From the NCBI GenBank assembly GCA_029582165.1, contig CM055882.1, forward strand, positions 10,992,001 to 11,056,000: 64,000 nt of DNA, read 5' to 3'. The notes beneath the pieces were generated by a model. That model worked only from the letters and a program-made list of their open reading frames with translations, made no database searches and had not been told where the DNA came from. Shown here one piece after another: positions 1-13,561 of this stretch; within the stretch, counting starts at the first letter, position 1, and every line of letters begins with the position of its first letter. Both the position numbers and the translations under genes were made by a program. This stretch comes from Portulaca oleracea (taxonomy: Eukaryota; Streptophyta; Magnoliopsida; Caryophyllales; Portulacaceae).

Positions 1-126
1 CTTGTGTACTGCCCTCCTTCCATTGCTAGAGCCCAGTAATGAATCTGGGTTTGATTTTTTTTCAGCAACCACCAGCCCCGTCACTCACCCCGCGTCCCTC
101 AAAATCACTTCGACGTGTCTTTCCCA

Positions 127-213
127 GATGTCTGCAAAGGGAAACCATGGTTCGCATTTGTTGATATCCGTGGACATATGCAAAGGCGAACCATGGTTTC
201 TATTACAGACATC
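127..213. repeat. 87-nt near-perfect inverted repeat (hairpin)
   Basis: Two arms of about 40 nt (127-168 and 172-213) are imperfect reverse complements. They share GATGTCTG at the outer end and a 15-nt identical core, GAAACCATGGTTCGC. The loop is only a few bases. The size resembles a plant miRNA precursor or a young inverted duplication. No gene was recognised around it; the rest of 1-764 shows no supported gene. Confidence 0.6.
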
Positions 214-764
214 CAAGAAAGACGCATCGGAGTTTGAGAGGGTTTTTGGGCTCGAGATGAGGGTAGGGGTCTGGGCGTCAATCGCCTATGTTGGGAGTGG
301 TCGGAGGTGATTTCTGACGTTGGGGCGGTAGACGGACATTCAATGGTAGTGCTAAGAAATTGAAACTAGGGTGGGGCCGGTGGTGTTGGGCAATTGAAAC
401 CAAAAGAAAAAGAAAATAATTTATTATTTTTTTATTACAAATTAGGACCTCTTGGTCCGTTCTGTCAGATCCTTAATGGTCATATATTTATTTGGGTCAT
501 CCTTCCAGTTCTTGGTCAATTACTCTTTTTGCTAAGATGATGTTTTGAGTCGCGAGAATGACAATAGGCCTTCTTGCAGTGATTCTGGGTTTCGCAACTA
601 AGCGCAAAATTGATTGTACACGATCCTAGAGTTAAGAAGCAGAACCAAAACATAACAAACCTGTTTTATGATTCCTATCCAGTTCAAACTTCAAAGGTAC
701 TTGTTGACTTCACCAACCATTTACAAAACGCTCATTTGAGATCTGGTGCCATGTGCGGTGCATT

Positions 765-890
765 TAGACCTGGCAAAATTTAACCCAACCCAAAACCAAA
801 CCGACATGGTTTTCCAAACCTAAAATATATTTTTAAAAAAAACATACATATCGAACCCAACCCGACTTGTCTGAATTGACAGGTCTAGAT
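765..890. mobile_element. Small hAT-like MITE
   Basis: Ends are TAGACCTGGCAAA and, inverted, TAGACCTGTCAATTC. The interior is rich in AACCCAACCC-type motifs. This is typical of short non-autonomous plant hAT elements. The flanking 8-mers do not match well, so the exact ends are uncertain. Confidence 0.4.
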
Positions 891-2522
891 TCGTTAAGTT
901 TCCAGCCTCGCCAGTTTATATTTTAGTTTTCAAATCTGATGAACTAAGCAAATTATAATCTGAAGAACCATTCAGTTACAAAACTAAATTTCCCGTGAAA
1001 ATGGAAATAGACCAATATATACCGGGGGGGGGGGGGAGAGAGACCTAGACCTAGGGTCAAGATATGCACATTTCATTTATATATGCTAAATATTCAGCAA
1101 ACACTAATCCTCATTAGAGCTCGAGATTACATACAAAATCACGAAAATGATATGAGAAGGCAATAACGTAGGCAAGTAGTATCCAAAGTCCGAGGGTCAT
1201 CCATATCAATAAATCTCGTATAAGTATTGAAGTTTCTATGGTCAAAATCAATTCTTCATTGCCAACACTACAAAGATGTACAACATTTGATCCTGCATCC
1301 ATGGAGACCCAAGTAAGCAATCAGTATCATTAATCAACAACTTCATCACAACAGATGCAAAAGAATACCCCAAAAGAATATTTATATTTATAAAGATTAA
1401 AGACACAACGTAAAGATGAAGCCTTTTTGTCATTGTCGAGCCACCGGGTGATTGTCACCTAAGAAAAATTTGATATTCCCTAGAGTATTGTACATGATTT
1501 TTTAGTCTTAAAAGGCTCAGAGCATAAAGAATATTATCATTTGGGGAGGACCTCTTTTCTGATAGCCTCATTTGAGGACCTTTCCGCAACATAAAGTTTA
1601 TAAACCCCATTCCTCAACACAATTGACATTTACCTGACACACAATCATCTATGAAAAGCTTGCTAGGAAGTTCTTTTTTGGGTGCATCTGGTAGAATCCC
1701 AATAAAGGCTTTCCTCGGAAAACTTCCCATGAAAACACTGAGTTTTGATGGTGAAATAATGGGTCCGACATCAAAATTTTCCATCAACTTGGAGAAGTTT
1801 TCCAACCAGACGCACCATTATAGTTTTCAAAAACTTCTAATGCCCCCGGCTGGCTTATAGTCAGTCTCAGGTAGGAAACACCGTGAACTCAAGGTTTTTT
1901 TTTTTTTTTTTTTTTTTGTTGTTGTGTAAGGGTGGTGATGGGGTTGGGGGTGCAGTACAGTAAGATTATCTGTTAGACTCAGATCTTCGGTCACAATCTT
2001 CCCAATGACTTGTTTTGCCACATACAAGAAAATCAAAAGACACATTCACCAAGTAATCAGAAAAATAGAACCAATCCCCCCCCCCCCCCCGAAAAAAAAA
2101 AAGAAAGAAAGAAAGAAAGAAAGAAAAAGAGACATACAAAGTTGAAGTTGGGAGACATCTTGTCGAAAGGCCACAAAAGTTGGTCAAAATACATACATCC
2201 ATATCACAAGTAACACGAGCAGAAACTTTTTACAGAAAATTGCCTTAACATGGAGAGTGTAAACCAGCAACGAAGATGTACAGGATGCATATGGGAAGCA
2301 CCAGCTAGTTAGGGTCTCTTCAATAGACAGTATAAGCAAGAATCGGTAAATCTAGGTAAAAGTTGAAAATTGAATGTTGAAACTAAGAGAAGAAATTGGT
2401 AAATTTGGGCTGGTTGGGTAAAATCGGTAATAGCCCACCAAAAGAACGTCTAAGTAAAGAAACACTTTCACTCACTGATCCACCAGTAAAATTAGCATTC
2501 AGAACCTTAACATTGCTTTCTT
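891..2522. other. Intergenic DNA downstream of CTR1
   Basis: No gene is supported here. There is a 13-base G run at 1024-1036, a T run near 1895-1917, a 15-base C run at 2076-2090 followed by A-rich and GAAA repeats, and one copy (about 1753-1790) of a short sequence that recurs near 2970-3000 in the last CTR1 intron. The small open frames here look like chance. Confidence 0.5.
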
Positions 2523-2528
2523 TTTATT
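2523..2528 (-). promoter_or_regulatory. Candidate CTR1 polyadenylation signal
   Basis: The minus strand reads AATAAA about 220 nt downstream of the CTR1 stop codon. That is a plausible 3' UTR length for a plant mRNA. The assignment is positional only. Confidence 0.4.
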
Positions 2529-2747
2529 ACATATATACATGAAATCCATCTGAACCAAAACTTTGGTTGTCAATCAGTTGATGATAATAGGCAAAGGGGA
2601 AATACAATGCAAAATCCAAAAGAAATCCAAAAGGGCATACCTGAAGTTGTGGGAAGAGAAAGCCCGATCCCAGAGACAACACCAGGAAAAGAATCTTGCA
2701 AATGCGAACGGGGAAAACAACATAGCAAAATCCTATCTGGGAATGCT

Positions 2748-5700
2748 CTATGAAATGTGTTGCACATCTCCACGAACCGATTGGGGCACAGGAGATCTAA
2801 TAAGTGGCTTCAACAACTCCATGATATCAAAAAAGGATGGACGCTTCCAAGGCTCACTGCGGAAGGGAGCAAAAAATGTGGTATTAGTCATGTAGAAGAA
2901 ACTTAAAACCTAGGCTGAGTTTGGTAGGATCCTGAGAAAAACATTCCCAAAAAACATGTTCTAAGAGTGAAATAATGGGTCTCGCATCAGAATTTTCCCA
3001 TCCACCAAGTGCCGCAAACATGGGGAAATTGTCAACTTGGAAAAGTTGACCAACTTTCGAAAGTAATTTTTCGTACAAAACGCATATGCAACCCAAGACA
3101 AAGCAAAGTTTCGACGTACTTTGCCCAGCACACCTCAATTATGGCAGCAACTTGAGGGTTCACATCACGGGGAATTTCAAGTCTCTTGTTCTTGAAAGCC
3201 ACCGTTGCAACAACCTGTAAAATGGTACACACAAACCTGTCAACAGACAGAATGATATGCAGCCGGCGAAAAAAGAGAGCTCTGGAAAGAAGAAAGACGT
3301 CATAAAAAGTATCTAGGCTTTCAATTAAATAGTTCTCCTTCCGTCCTCAAAGGGAAAATCTTCATAACGATGTGCCTTATTCAAAAGTACAGAACGAAGC
3401 TAGCTCACTTTCGGTTAATTTAGCACAGTTATCCCGCTTTTTTTATTGACATAATTACGTTGATAGTATGAAGTAACACAAGTACCAACCAAATTTTATT
3501 CAAACCCTCACTTTTCGATCCAATGAAATGTCTAGAGTTGAACTTAGCATCTAGGCATGTAACAAACTCAATGTCCCAGTTGAGCCAAAAAAATTCTACA
3601 GCTCAATGTTAGTAACTATGCGGTGATGATTTTGTAAGGTCAAACAATACCTAAGTAAGAAACTATAAGAACTACACTCTTATAGAGAGACAAACCTGAG
3701 CAGGATTCAAGCTACTCCATGGTTGTTGCAATGTTACAAGCTCCCACAAAATTACACCAAAGCTGTAGACATCAGATTTCTCATTTGATTGCTCATCTCT
3801 GAGAACTTCAGGTGCCATCCACTCGGGCTGTTCAATCCATTTTCACAAGTTACTACAATGTCTTTGATGTTTAGCAGCAAAAAAATAAATAATAAATCTA
3901 TAAGCGTATCATTCTTTTAAAATGACACACCGTTCCAGCTGCAGACTTTGATGACAAGAACGTATTTGCTTTTAAACGTGAAAGGCCAAAATCACAGACC
4001 TGAATCAACAAAGGAAATAGTTGGTACTCTGAGGAAAGCAAAAGTAAAAGCAACTCATAGAATCAATTGAATGAAAACAGGCGAAGGACGTGAATGCAGT
4101 GGATCCACAGCCATCCAAAGCGGAAAAAGGAAATACCCTTACCTTCACAGTATACTTTTTATCTACCAAAAGATTTGGAGACTTGAGATCACGATGAACA
4201 ATTGGTGGATTTCGCTTATGAAGATAATTCATTCCTTTTGCCTAGATAAAAAAAAATTTAGTAACCAAACGAAAAACACACACCAAATATCCACTAGTTT
4301 GACAAGATGTGACGAAAGTAATATATTAGGGAATGCATGAATTAAAGAGTCCAAAGCAAGAAATGGGGTTAAATACCACATCAAACGCCATACTCAACCG
4401 ACGCCTCTCATCCAGTATGTCTCTGCCACCGGACTTATGTAAAAGCCTGTACAAACTACCTCTGCACACAAACAAAATATTTAAATTCGAGAATAAGAAA
4501 GATCCGTGAACTTCATATGTATGCACCAAGAAACAGAAGATGCAAACCTGGACAAGTACTCTGTCACTATTGCCAAATTAGGAGGTTCAGTAACAGCCCC
4601 CATGAACAGAACGATATTTGGGTGCCGTAACTTCTTCATTATTGCAACCTATCAAGCAAGTGAACGTCAGCAAAGTAGACTGTGGATGATAAGGTGTAAA
4701 TGAAGTTTGCAAAACTCAGCAGAAAAAAACATAAATGCTACATTGACATTACCTCCCTTAAGAACTCTTTACATCGCTCTGGGTGAAAATCTTGTTCCAT
4801 AAGAATCTTCACAGCTACCTCCTATATAAAAAAAATAAGCATTTCCACGCACATTAAAAGGAGTATTACATCCAAGGCACAAAAGACAAATAAATACTTC
4901 AAATGCAGACTTCAACAGCACCCTAGAATGAATTCAGGGTTCCGCGAATCTTTTGTTATGAAGTGGTGACAGAACAGGTCTTTGGGTTATCTACTGAACA
5001 ATTGAAATACTATTGAAATATGACACCAACCACAGCTTAAGTTCAATTCAAGGAAAACAATTGAAGTTATTCATGAATCGGCAGTCACACAGCAGCAGCA
5101 ACAATAAAAACCAACAGTTAAAGTGGGTCTGGCACTAGCGTCTAGGGAGAACCGGATAGATGGTAGCCCCAAAAACCAAATATTTTTCCACATGTACACA
5201 CCAAACTTTCCATTTGTAACAAGAAACACCAATCTTCTAAAGAAACAAGCAGCTGCAGAGCAATGTTTTTGGTTTTTTATTTACAATGGTAAACATTAAA
5301 TCCACACCAGGGCCCCTCTACATGGTTAAACTCACTGAGTTAAATAACAGGCACATGAGTGGGTAACTATACACCGAGCACCAGACTACGCCCAACAAGA
5401 CCTAGCCCTGAAAGCAGACACATAGCCCCGAGAGCACCACAATGTCCACCAAGGAAGTTTGTCACCACCAGGATTCAAACCCTTATCGCTTCGTGAGGAG
5501 GATAAACCTCCAACTCCCCTACCCCCATACCATTAGGCTTTTGATGCTGCAGTACAATATGTAGCAGTTTTGTAAGATACAACAACATAAACTGCCTAAT
5601 TTCCCATGGAATTTACAAGTGAAAATCTTGCAGATAGATAGAACTAAAGCATACATCAGGACTCACATATATAAATTCAAGATTTGACCTTGAGATGAAA

Positions 5701-8700
5701 TTTTATAGCAAATGGCACACAGCAAAGAAACTAGAAGATCCTCACCGATCCATTCCATTCAGCACGGTGAACAGTTCCGAAAGAACCTGCAGGCATCAAG
5801 AAGGCTACTTAAACACGAAGGTCAAAGCAACAATAAAGCAGCACCATTCACTAGCAACTGACAAGTTTGAAATAATTTACAAACAAGTGAACTTCCAATT
5901 TTATGACATAATTCAAAGAACAAAAATACTGGAAAAGGGACAGACCTGCCCCAATTCTTTCCTTCACAACAAGATCACCCCACGAAATAATCAAATCCTC
6001 CATGTCAAGGGCAACTTCTGAGGGTTGTCTCATTGGTATTAGTTGATTTCCCTCCAGCCGAGGATGATTTGGCAAATTTTGTATTGAATCAGGGAAATAT
6101 TGCTGGGTTCCTCTCTTTCTGCTGGGAGCAGGAGCAAACCTTGACTGAGGGAACTCACTGAAAACATTAGGTGGTCTACCAATATGCTGTGGAGGATTCG
6201 TAGATTCGGGAATTTGGCCATGAGCAGGTAACAGACTAGCCTCTTCCTGATTAGCTGAACTTGAAACTGGATTAGTCGCTGCAGTACCTGATTTGAATCA
6301 ACACATCACATACATGTAAGTACCCTAGTCAACCAGTCCATCCTCACTTAGTTTATAAAGGCGCACCAAAGCAGGAAGACGAAATATGCATACGTTAGCG
6401 CCTCAGAGAGGGTGAGCCGCAGCTCATCCAAATGGTCCACAAAAGGGAACCCCCTTTTGTGAGCCTTTCGGATCTTAACAGTCTCCAGTAAAGTAATTTT
6501 TTAAGAAAAGGTTATTTTTCTGTGCCTCCCTTTGACTCCCCAACCATAAAAAGCCTCCAGAAACACTCAACACGCACACACATATCTAGTTCCTCCTAGT
6601 GCATTCATTTGGGAATGAATGCACACAGACACACACACACACACACACGCGTGTGTGTGTGTGTGTGTGTGTGTATAGGAATGAACCATAAATATTCAAA
6701 ACGTCTACTAGTTTCACTTGTCTCTAGTGCATTCATGTGGGAATGTATACACACACACACACATATATGGATTAATCTAATCATCCTCACTATCAAATAT
6801 CAATATTTGTTCAGACAACTCAGCGTCAAGCATGATCCTTCAATATATTGGCCAGTGGCATACTGCATTCCAACTATCTCCGCTAAAACTATGGAAAAGA
6901 TAGGGCAAACACATGACGACCAAGATCGAAACTTATGTCGGTTTTCCCTCCTCCGAAAACAATTGCAGCAATGGTAGGGTCTTTTCTCAAAAGATGTCCA
7001 GGTCTTTCACGATGCCGACATCACATCATCACCTTTAGGTCTTATATGACCCCTTATCTGTTCATGAACTAGAAAAGCCTAGAATCTCTTTTAGAAGAAA
7101 ATTAACCAAGGTACTTTTGTCAAGTCAAGATCTTTCCTTTATAGATCTTCACCCAAGGAATCACTAATCTCAATCATGTCAGTCCTTTTGTGTTTTTCTT
7201 TTCTTTTTTTGTCAACAATTGCAGGTCCCTCAACACCTCATTTTTGAAGGCCACAACCATATTTGAACAAGAACTAAACTTCCTCCTAAAATCCTTAAAT
7301 CCTTAACAAGGTAATGCACTGCTAAGTCTGTAAGTCATACTTGAAAAGGAGAAAGAAGGTGAATCATCATTTCTGAAAGTTAATACGGAAAACCCAAAAC
7401 CTTAATCATCATTTCTGAAAGCTAAGTCTGCAAGAACTTACAGGAAAGACTTTCATTTTCCTAGACAAGAACTAAACAAAGCCAACTGGAAATCTTTTTT
7501 CTTTTGCCAAGAAAAAATGTACATATCAGAATATAACACGATGAAACGAGCGATGCATAGGAAGCATCAAGTACAATTATGTACATCCAAAAAACAAGGT
7601 ATCCACAAAATCTACCACATAGAGGAAGAACTCAACTTTCCATTAACCCAAAAGAAAAGTGACTTGATGAAATTGCCTGTTGAATGCTCTGTAGAGGTTT
7701 TTCAACTCCCTCAAAAGCCTTACCGTTCCTTTCATTCCAAAGTCAAATGGAAATCATACTTTTTTTTTATGAGAACCAAAGTCAGAAGGCTGAAAACAAT
7801 TAGTAGAGTTCCTAGACAAGAACTACAAAAGGCAAACAGGATCATTGTTTTTTTGTGAACAGTAAGCTGAACACAATTACAGGGCCTAGACAGTTCTGCG
7901 AAGGTATTTAGAGAATAAAAAGGTCACAATGAAGAAAAGACACCAGTGTTATGGAGCTATTCTCCTGACAGAGGTCCAGATTTGTTAATTTTCAAAGTCA
8001 AGGAGTAGCAGTTTAAACTATTATTCAAAAGAAATTGCCTAATTATATCATATAAACCATAATATTGAGGCCGGGCCTAAGTGAATTCTCAAGGTACAGA
8101 ATTGGACTTCAACTTTGTTAGTATATCTACCATAACCTCCGTCCCATAATACTTGTCCATTCAACAAAAATTTAGAAAACCAATAAAACGAGTTGGGTAT
8201 TGTACTACATGAAAAGTTGTGAAATATTAGTAATAAATTGTTTGGATATAATTCTCCCTCCTACTTTTTCTATTTTTGTGTCTAAGAAATTAATAAAAAC
8301 AAGTAGGTGGTTAAAAAGCTACATTGGAATTGTAAAACGACAAGTATTATGGGACAAAAAAAAATAGTTGAAATGATGACTATTATGGGAGGGAGGCAGT
8401 ATTATGCTAACATTATATTTTCATTGTATTTTTGACATTCACTATCTAGCCAATCTCATTTCTGTAACGAATTTCTCATGGATCTTTCCTTATCAGCATC
8501 GAAGAGATAAGCCCTAGCAATGCAGCACAGCAGCAAGTATCAACGCAGTGGTACAACAAGATGTACATTTCATAATGAAAGATCTACGAAGATACCAATT
8601 AACTATTTTTTTTAGTCAAACGCCACTTAACCTTTTATTTTTTGATAAGCAAATCAAAAGATATTGCAAATGACACCAAGGGTATGTTACCCATTCACAA

Positions 8701-11700
8701 AGGAGGCAAATATAGTGCCACTGAACTTTCCAAAAAATATTCTGCATTGCCACTAGTTTGGAAAGTTGAGTGGTATCTTTTTATTGTTTGAAGTTCGCTC
8801 AGCACCAATTTTTTACTAGGGGAAGAAAAAGCTAAGGGGCATTTTTAATACATTGAAAAGTTTAATGGCAATTTTAGCAATGTCTAACAATGATGACAAA
8901 GATGAAAAATGATGGAGAAGAAAAACAAGAATTCCTTCAGTAAATTATTAATTGTCTGAATTAGGGAATAGAAACAAGATTGATCATATCACCATAAATG
9001 ACAAAGAAGACCACCCCAAAAGAGAGAGAGAACAGAAGTGAGATGTAACTCATCATACATATGGTATAGGAACAAACTATGAAACTGCATATTTACCACA
9101 ACTTTGCGACTCATTGACATCCAAATATCCAATCTACTAAAAGAATAATATTTTTCTAAGTTCATTGCTTTGTCTTCGTTTCTCCTTACATAAGCAGAAA
9201 ACTGGGATATGAGAAACATGAAAGACATAAAAGATTTGTACACAAGCCTTTCGTTACCAATCTTCAAAAAGTAAACAAAAATGAGAACCTATAAACTACT
9301 TTAGTTGTCTGGTGCACATTCTTGCTGTAATAAAGACAAGAAGCAAACAGCACTCCAACTATCACAGAAGAACCAAAGTGATTACCTGTAGAGGGTCTGT
9401 CAAATACAAGATTGAGAGACTGACAATCAGAAAAATACTGTTCTGCCAGTGTCCTGTAATCAATGGCGGGTTCAACGGGTCTAAATCGTGGAAAGCACAA
9501 TGGCGAAGAAATTGAGATCGAAGATGGACCATTGAGCAAGGAATCAGGCTCGCATAAGCAACCTGGCTTCCCAATTAAATCAACCATACATTCCCTGAAA
9601 GAATATAAATTAGACAAATATTATCAATCCTGCACTTGCTCTACAAGGTTTTGGAACATCAAAAGAAAACTCCATTTTTCAAGCCTCGAACGCAATCAAG
9701 ATCATTTCACATAGGAAAATACCAGCCCACCAAATTCAGCCAAAAGAAGAGGAAAATAGCTAATGCATTCTAAGCCACGACTGTCTAATCTTAAACAGAA
9801 AGATCCACAGATCCTGCTTATTGTCAAACAAATTAAATTCACAGAAACTCCAAATGCTCATAAAAGATTACCAATTAACCATAGAAATTCAATGAGATAC
9901 TATTTCACCTATAATCCGAAAATTCTAAGTTCTACGGCTAGTCTAGAGAACGAAAAAATACAACAAATTTACACAGAATTTTCTTTCCTGTCCTTTGGCT
10001 GCTCTTAGCGGGAACAACATGTCAAAATCTACATTTAAAAAATATATTTTAAAAAAAGCAATAACGATCGTCCCTGGCACTCTTTTAAAATGTTTACCCG
10101 GCATCCATTTAACATCCAAAGGAATATATTATTCCGCACCTTCTAAAAAACACATAATGACATGAATATGAAAGGGATATCTGGCCAAAAAAAATGGAGT
10201 TATGTTGGCAAACACCCCCCCCCCCTCTCCAAAAAACAAAAAAAAAAACACCCAGGTTGAAGTTCTGCATACCAGAGAATCTACAAGGAGCATTATAATC
10301 TTAACATTGTATAACATTTAGCATCAACACAAAAACCATCAATGTTGATCACTAAACACAAAATAAAGGGAATGGCAGAAAAAATGAGAAATTATTTACT
10401 GAAGTACAGTTCCCAATAATCTTCATAAACATCAATTAGTTCAAAGCATAATGTTCTGAAGCAATATAATGACCATACCTATCAAGCTTTAACCGTACGA
10501 GACAGGACGTGGCATCACCTCTATTGCAATATTTACAACCCTTGGCAATTCGACATGGTAAATCAATTGCATCAGCAAGTACCTGCCGGCACAAATATTA
10601 ACGTTTAAATGCCTTTTCAGAAGTGAAACTTTCAACAAATTTCACGTTAAAAAGGTCATACTATTCATAAGATATTATTGAGCCCTCAAAAAATAATAGA
10701 GATAACTTTCCTTCACAAGGAACATATAATATATTTCGAAATACTAAAACATGTAGCATGCACCTCGGCATGCTACAAAAGTAACAAGTACGTCTAAAAT
10801 AGAGCTTAATGACCAAATATAAGTTATCAAAAGAAGACTGATGAAAATTCCCAGCGTCTCAAGAAAAAAGATTTTGATGAGGTTATCTAGGTTATGCTAA
10901 AGTGGCTAAAGAACACTAACAAGATGAGCTGAAACTCAACACGCTATAGCATAGATAGAAGGTTGAAAGTGCTTGAACCAAGAATACCACAAACATTTTA
11001 TTAATGCAAACCAATAATGGAACTTATTTTTGGAGAAAACACAAGCACGCACTATAACAAATCACACATTGTCATATGCTTAGCTGAGAATGCAATTGTT
11101 CCAGTGGAATGAAGCAAAATACAGAGACAAATGTGGCAGAAATCTGACACCACACAAACTAACAGTAAAATAAAATTTATAAGGAAAATCTGAATTTATA
11201 AGAGAAGGAAGCTGATAATTAGGGTGGCTCATCACCCTTAGGTTGGGGGTTTGGGGGGATTGCCTCAGAAGTCAGATCAAGTTGTACTGTAGCCCCCCCC
11301 CCCCCCTCCCCCCTCTCTCCCCCCAACAAAAAAAAAAAAAAAAAAATCAATGAAGCTAAGACAAGCTCTCGCCTCACCTCACCAAGACAGTGGGGGGTTG
11401 AAGCATACAGAAAGACAGCAATGGTGATTATATAACAACATACTTTGAATAATAAAGCACGATGTCTGCAGAGACCACAAGATAAGCTGCCAATCGGAAG
11501 CACCACAGACCCCAAGCAATCCTTGACATCATCACTGGACTTCTTCCACGTGGGAACCAGCTCCTCTTCTCGGGTTAAAGCTGCACCCCTTGGGATCAGG
11601 AAAAATGAAGTCAGAAAATTAAGATTGAATAAATACTTAAAGCAAACCTCTTCATCATCAAAAAGGCATATAATAACCACTCACCCCATGCGGTTGCACA

Positions 11701-13561
11701 CCAACTTGGCTAACTGATCAACAATTTCTTCAGGGGTCATGCAATTGCAGGATAAATTGTGAGCCTTGTTCAGCAAATCCTTTAAGCTGGGATCACTCCA
11801 GCGATCAATCAAAATAATCTCAAGTGATGATTCATTTCTCGGATCAACAGATTTTAGTGACTCAAGTGAAGGAACGCGACCGTTCTCGTGTAAATCAGCA
11901 CATACGGTCCATACATATGGATCCATGCCATGAATTAGATAAAACCCATCAGGGATTTTATCAGAATATGATAAGCATCCATTCACCTACAGATAAGTTC
12001 ATAAAAGCGCAGATGGATGTAAGTCGGCGAAAAATTGCAAGGATTGTGAACAGCATAAACCAGCAAACTAAGCACTCAGTTAGAATTAAACAAGCAGCAT
12101 TTACTAAAATAGTCAACAGCAATGACAGTGTGAAATGCCATTTAGCATCATATTATTACAAACATCACACACCCTCTTCATTCCCCAGCACATATAAGCT
12201 GCTATACAATTCCCCCACAAACAAAAAAAACAAAAAATAAAAGAGAAACAGCCATCAAACCCAGGAACAAGGCCTAAAACTTGTGTTTGATCCCTCAGAT
12301 CAAGTGCCAAATGTCACCCAAATACACTCTCAACCAGGGCCAAGCAACACTGCTCAATGATCACCCCACTAAACATCCATATGAAGTATGAACATACCAA
12401 AAAGGCAGGTTTCCAAGGTGCCCTTCACATCAACCTATGAGTCTACTACCACTACCACAGACAGACAACATTTCAAGCACCTGGATGCACTGAATCTCAA
12501 TCACCTCATCAAACACATTACTTTCTGACTTCAGCAGGCTGCAACTAAGTAAAATTAGAATTACAAAATACAGACCATAAAAACAATAAACAGGCAACAC
12601 TAGGGGAAAAAAAACAAGACATACAAAGTCACCAAAATCCAATCAGCACCAGCACTCCTTACAGCACAATTCTGAAAGTAGCGCTCCAATAGCTCACACG
12701 AAAAAGTTCATGTCTTCACCTATAACTAAGAACACTAGTCATAGATTAAGAGCTAATCAGTACAAGCCATCTCAATACCCTAACAAAAAGAACGCTGAAT
12801 CTATCTATACTAACAAAATGTGACACTACTAACTGGAAAATACGGCCATCAAACCGAGGATTTTACGAATGGAAACAAAAATGAACTAATCATATGTGTA
12901 TTTACAGTGTATTTTTATGATAAAATCGATTTCTCATCAGAAGACAACCCCAGAAACCTAATTTCAAAAATCAGAATGACAAACTCTGCAATTGGCAATC
13001 TCTCTGAGAATACATGATATCTAACAGCATTACCCAAAATCGATGCGAAATTGACTCAGCAGACCCTGAAGAAGACAACCGTTCATCAGGCACTGGATCC
13101 AGGAAATTCGGATCTTCAGCAGAGGCTGCTTCCGAAGAAAGTCTCAAAGCCAAAGCCAACTGCAGCTGATAACTCTCCTCCGTCTGCTGCGCCCAGCTCT
13201 TCGACGACGACGAACCTCCGCCGCCGCCTCCGTCCATCGCCGCCGCCCTGAGCCTCAAATCTCCGGCGCCGGCGCCGTCCTGTACGTAGCTAAAACCGTC
13301 CGATTCCGTCGGCGGCAAGGAGATCGACGGCACGTAGTAATCGCCGGAGAGCGAACTCTCACCGAAACTACTCCCACTGCTCTGCCGCTGCAAACCTATG
13401 GAAGGGAACATGGTGGTGACACGATTCCGAGGATCCGGAGCTCCGGCGTCCCAATCCAAGCTCCGGTCGGCAACAGCGCCGGAAAATTTGGACGGAGCCG
13501 GAGCTTGATCGTCGACTTGGCTTAGGAGAGTGTAGTTTGATCTCCTACCAGGCATTTCCAT
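2748..13561 (-). CDS. CTR1: CTR1-type Raf-like serine/threonine kinase, 15 exons, complete
   Basis: Negative regulator of ethylene signalling. In Arabidopsis CTR1 binds ethylene receptors at the ER and phosphorylates EIN2. Exons, 5' to 3': 13561-13034, 11986-11685, 11588-11444, 10582-10479, 9594-9386, 6287-5946, 5786-5746, 4821-4753, 4648-4548, 4461-4377, 4241-4143, 3999-3931, 3827-3696, 3214-3120, 2856-2748. All introns are GT-AG and phases agree, giving 2430 nt, 809 residues (Arabidopsis about 821). The N-terminus [15 protein letters not shown] is diagnostic. Exon 1 is Gly/Ser-rich, residues about 177-429 form the CTR1/EDR1 regulatory domain, and the kinase starts near 535. Catalytic features are intact: GAGSFG 542-547, Lys562, HRDLKSPN with Asp660, DFG Asp678, APE. 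The gene ends DVQHIS. The largest intron (3.1 kb, 6288-9385) holds a Stowaway element and a CA/TG palindrome. The start follows the family, although the frame stays open upstream to 13786. Confidence 0.96.
5335..5545 (-). mobile_element. tRNA-derived SINE-like sequence in CTR1 intron 7
   Basis: Read on the minus strand, it has an A-box-like TAATGGTATGGGGG near 5527-5540 and a B-box-like GGGTTTGAATCCTGG at about 5470-5484. A GC-richer body follows towards 5340. This spacing is that of a pol III promoter in a plant SINE. It lies between exons 7 and 8 in the sense orientation. The family and exact ends were not identified. Confidence 0.5.
6630..6674. repeat. Palindromic (CA)n-CGCG-(TG)n microsatellite
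   Basis: About 45 bp of uninterrupted alternating purine/pyrimidine sequence inside CTR1 intron 5. A CA run meets a TG run at ACGCGT, making a perfect palindrome that can form Z-DNA or a cruciform. A shorter CA run follows at 6747-6762 after a repeated GTGCATTCAT motif. Confidence 0.9.
8135..8399. mobile_element. Stowaway-like MITE in CTR1 intron 5
   Basis: The left end reads CTCCGTCCCATAATACTTGT and the inner right copy GACAAGTATTATGGGAC. The outer right end is GGGAGGGAGGCAG next to a TA. This is the classic plant Tc1/mariner-derived Stowaway terminus with a TA target site. Confidence 0.75.

Noticed and set aside
2..310. 102-codon open frame at the left edge
   Set aside because: No recognisable domain, and it runs through the 87-nt hairpin. 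No splice or codon pattern supports it.
1114..2213. Several 60-80 codon frames downstream of CTR1
   Set aside because: Low-complexity or homopolymer-driven translations without family resemblance.
6605..6977. Frames with His-Thr and Val-Cys repeats
   Set aside because: Products of the CA/TG microsatellite in a CTR1 intron.
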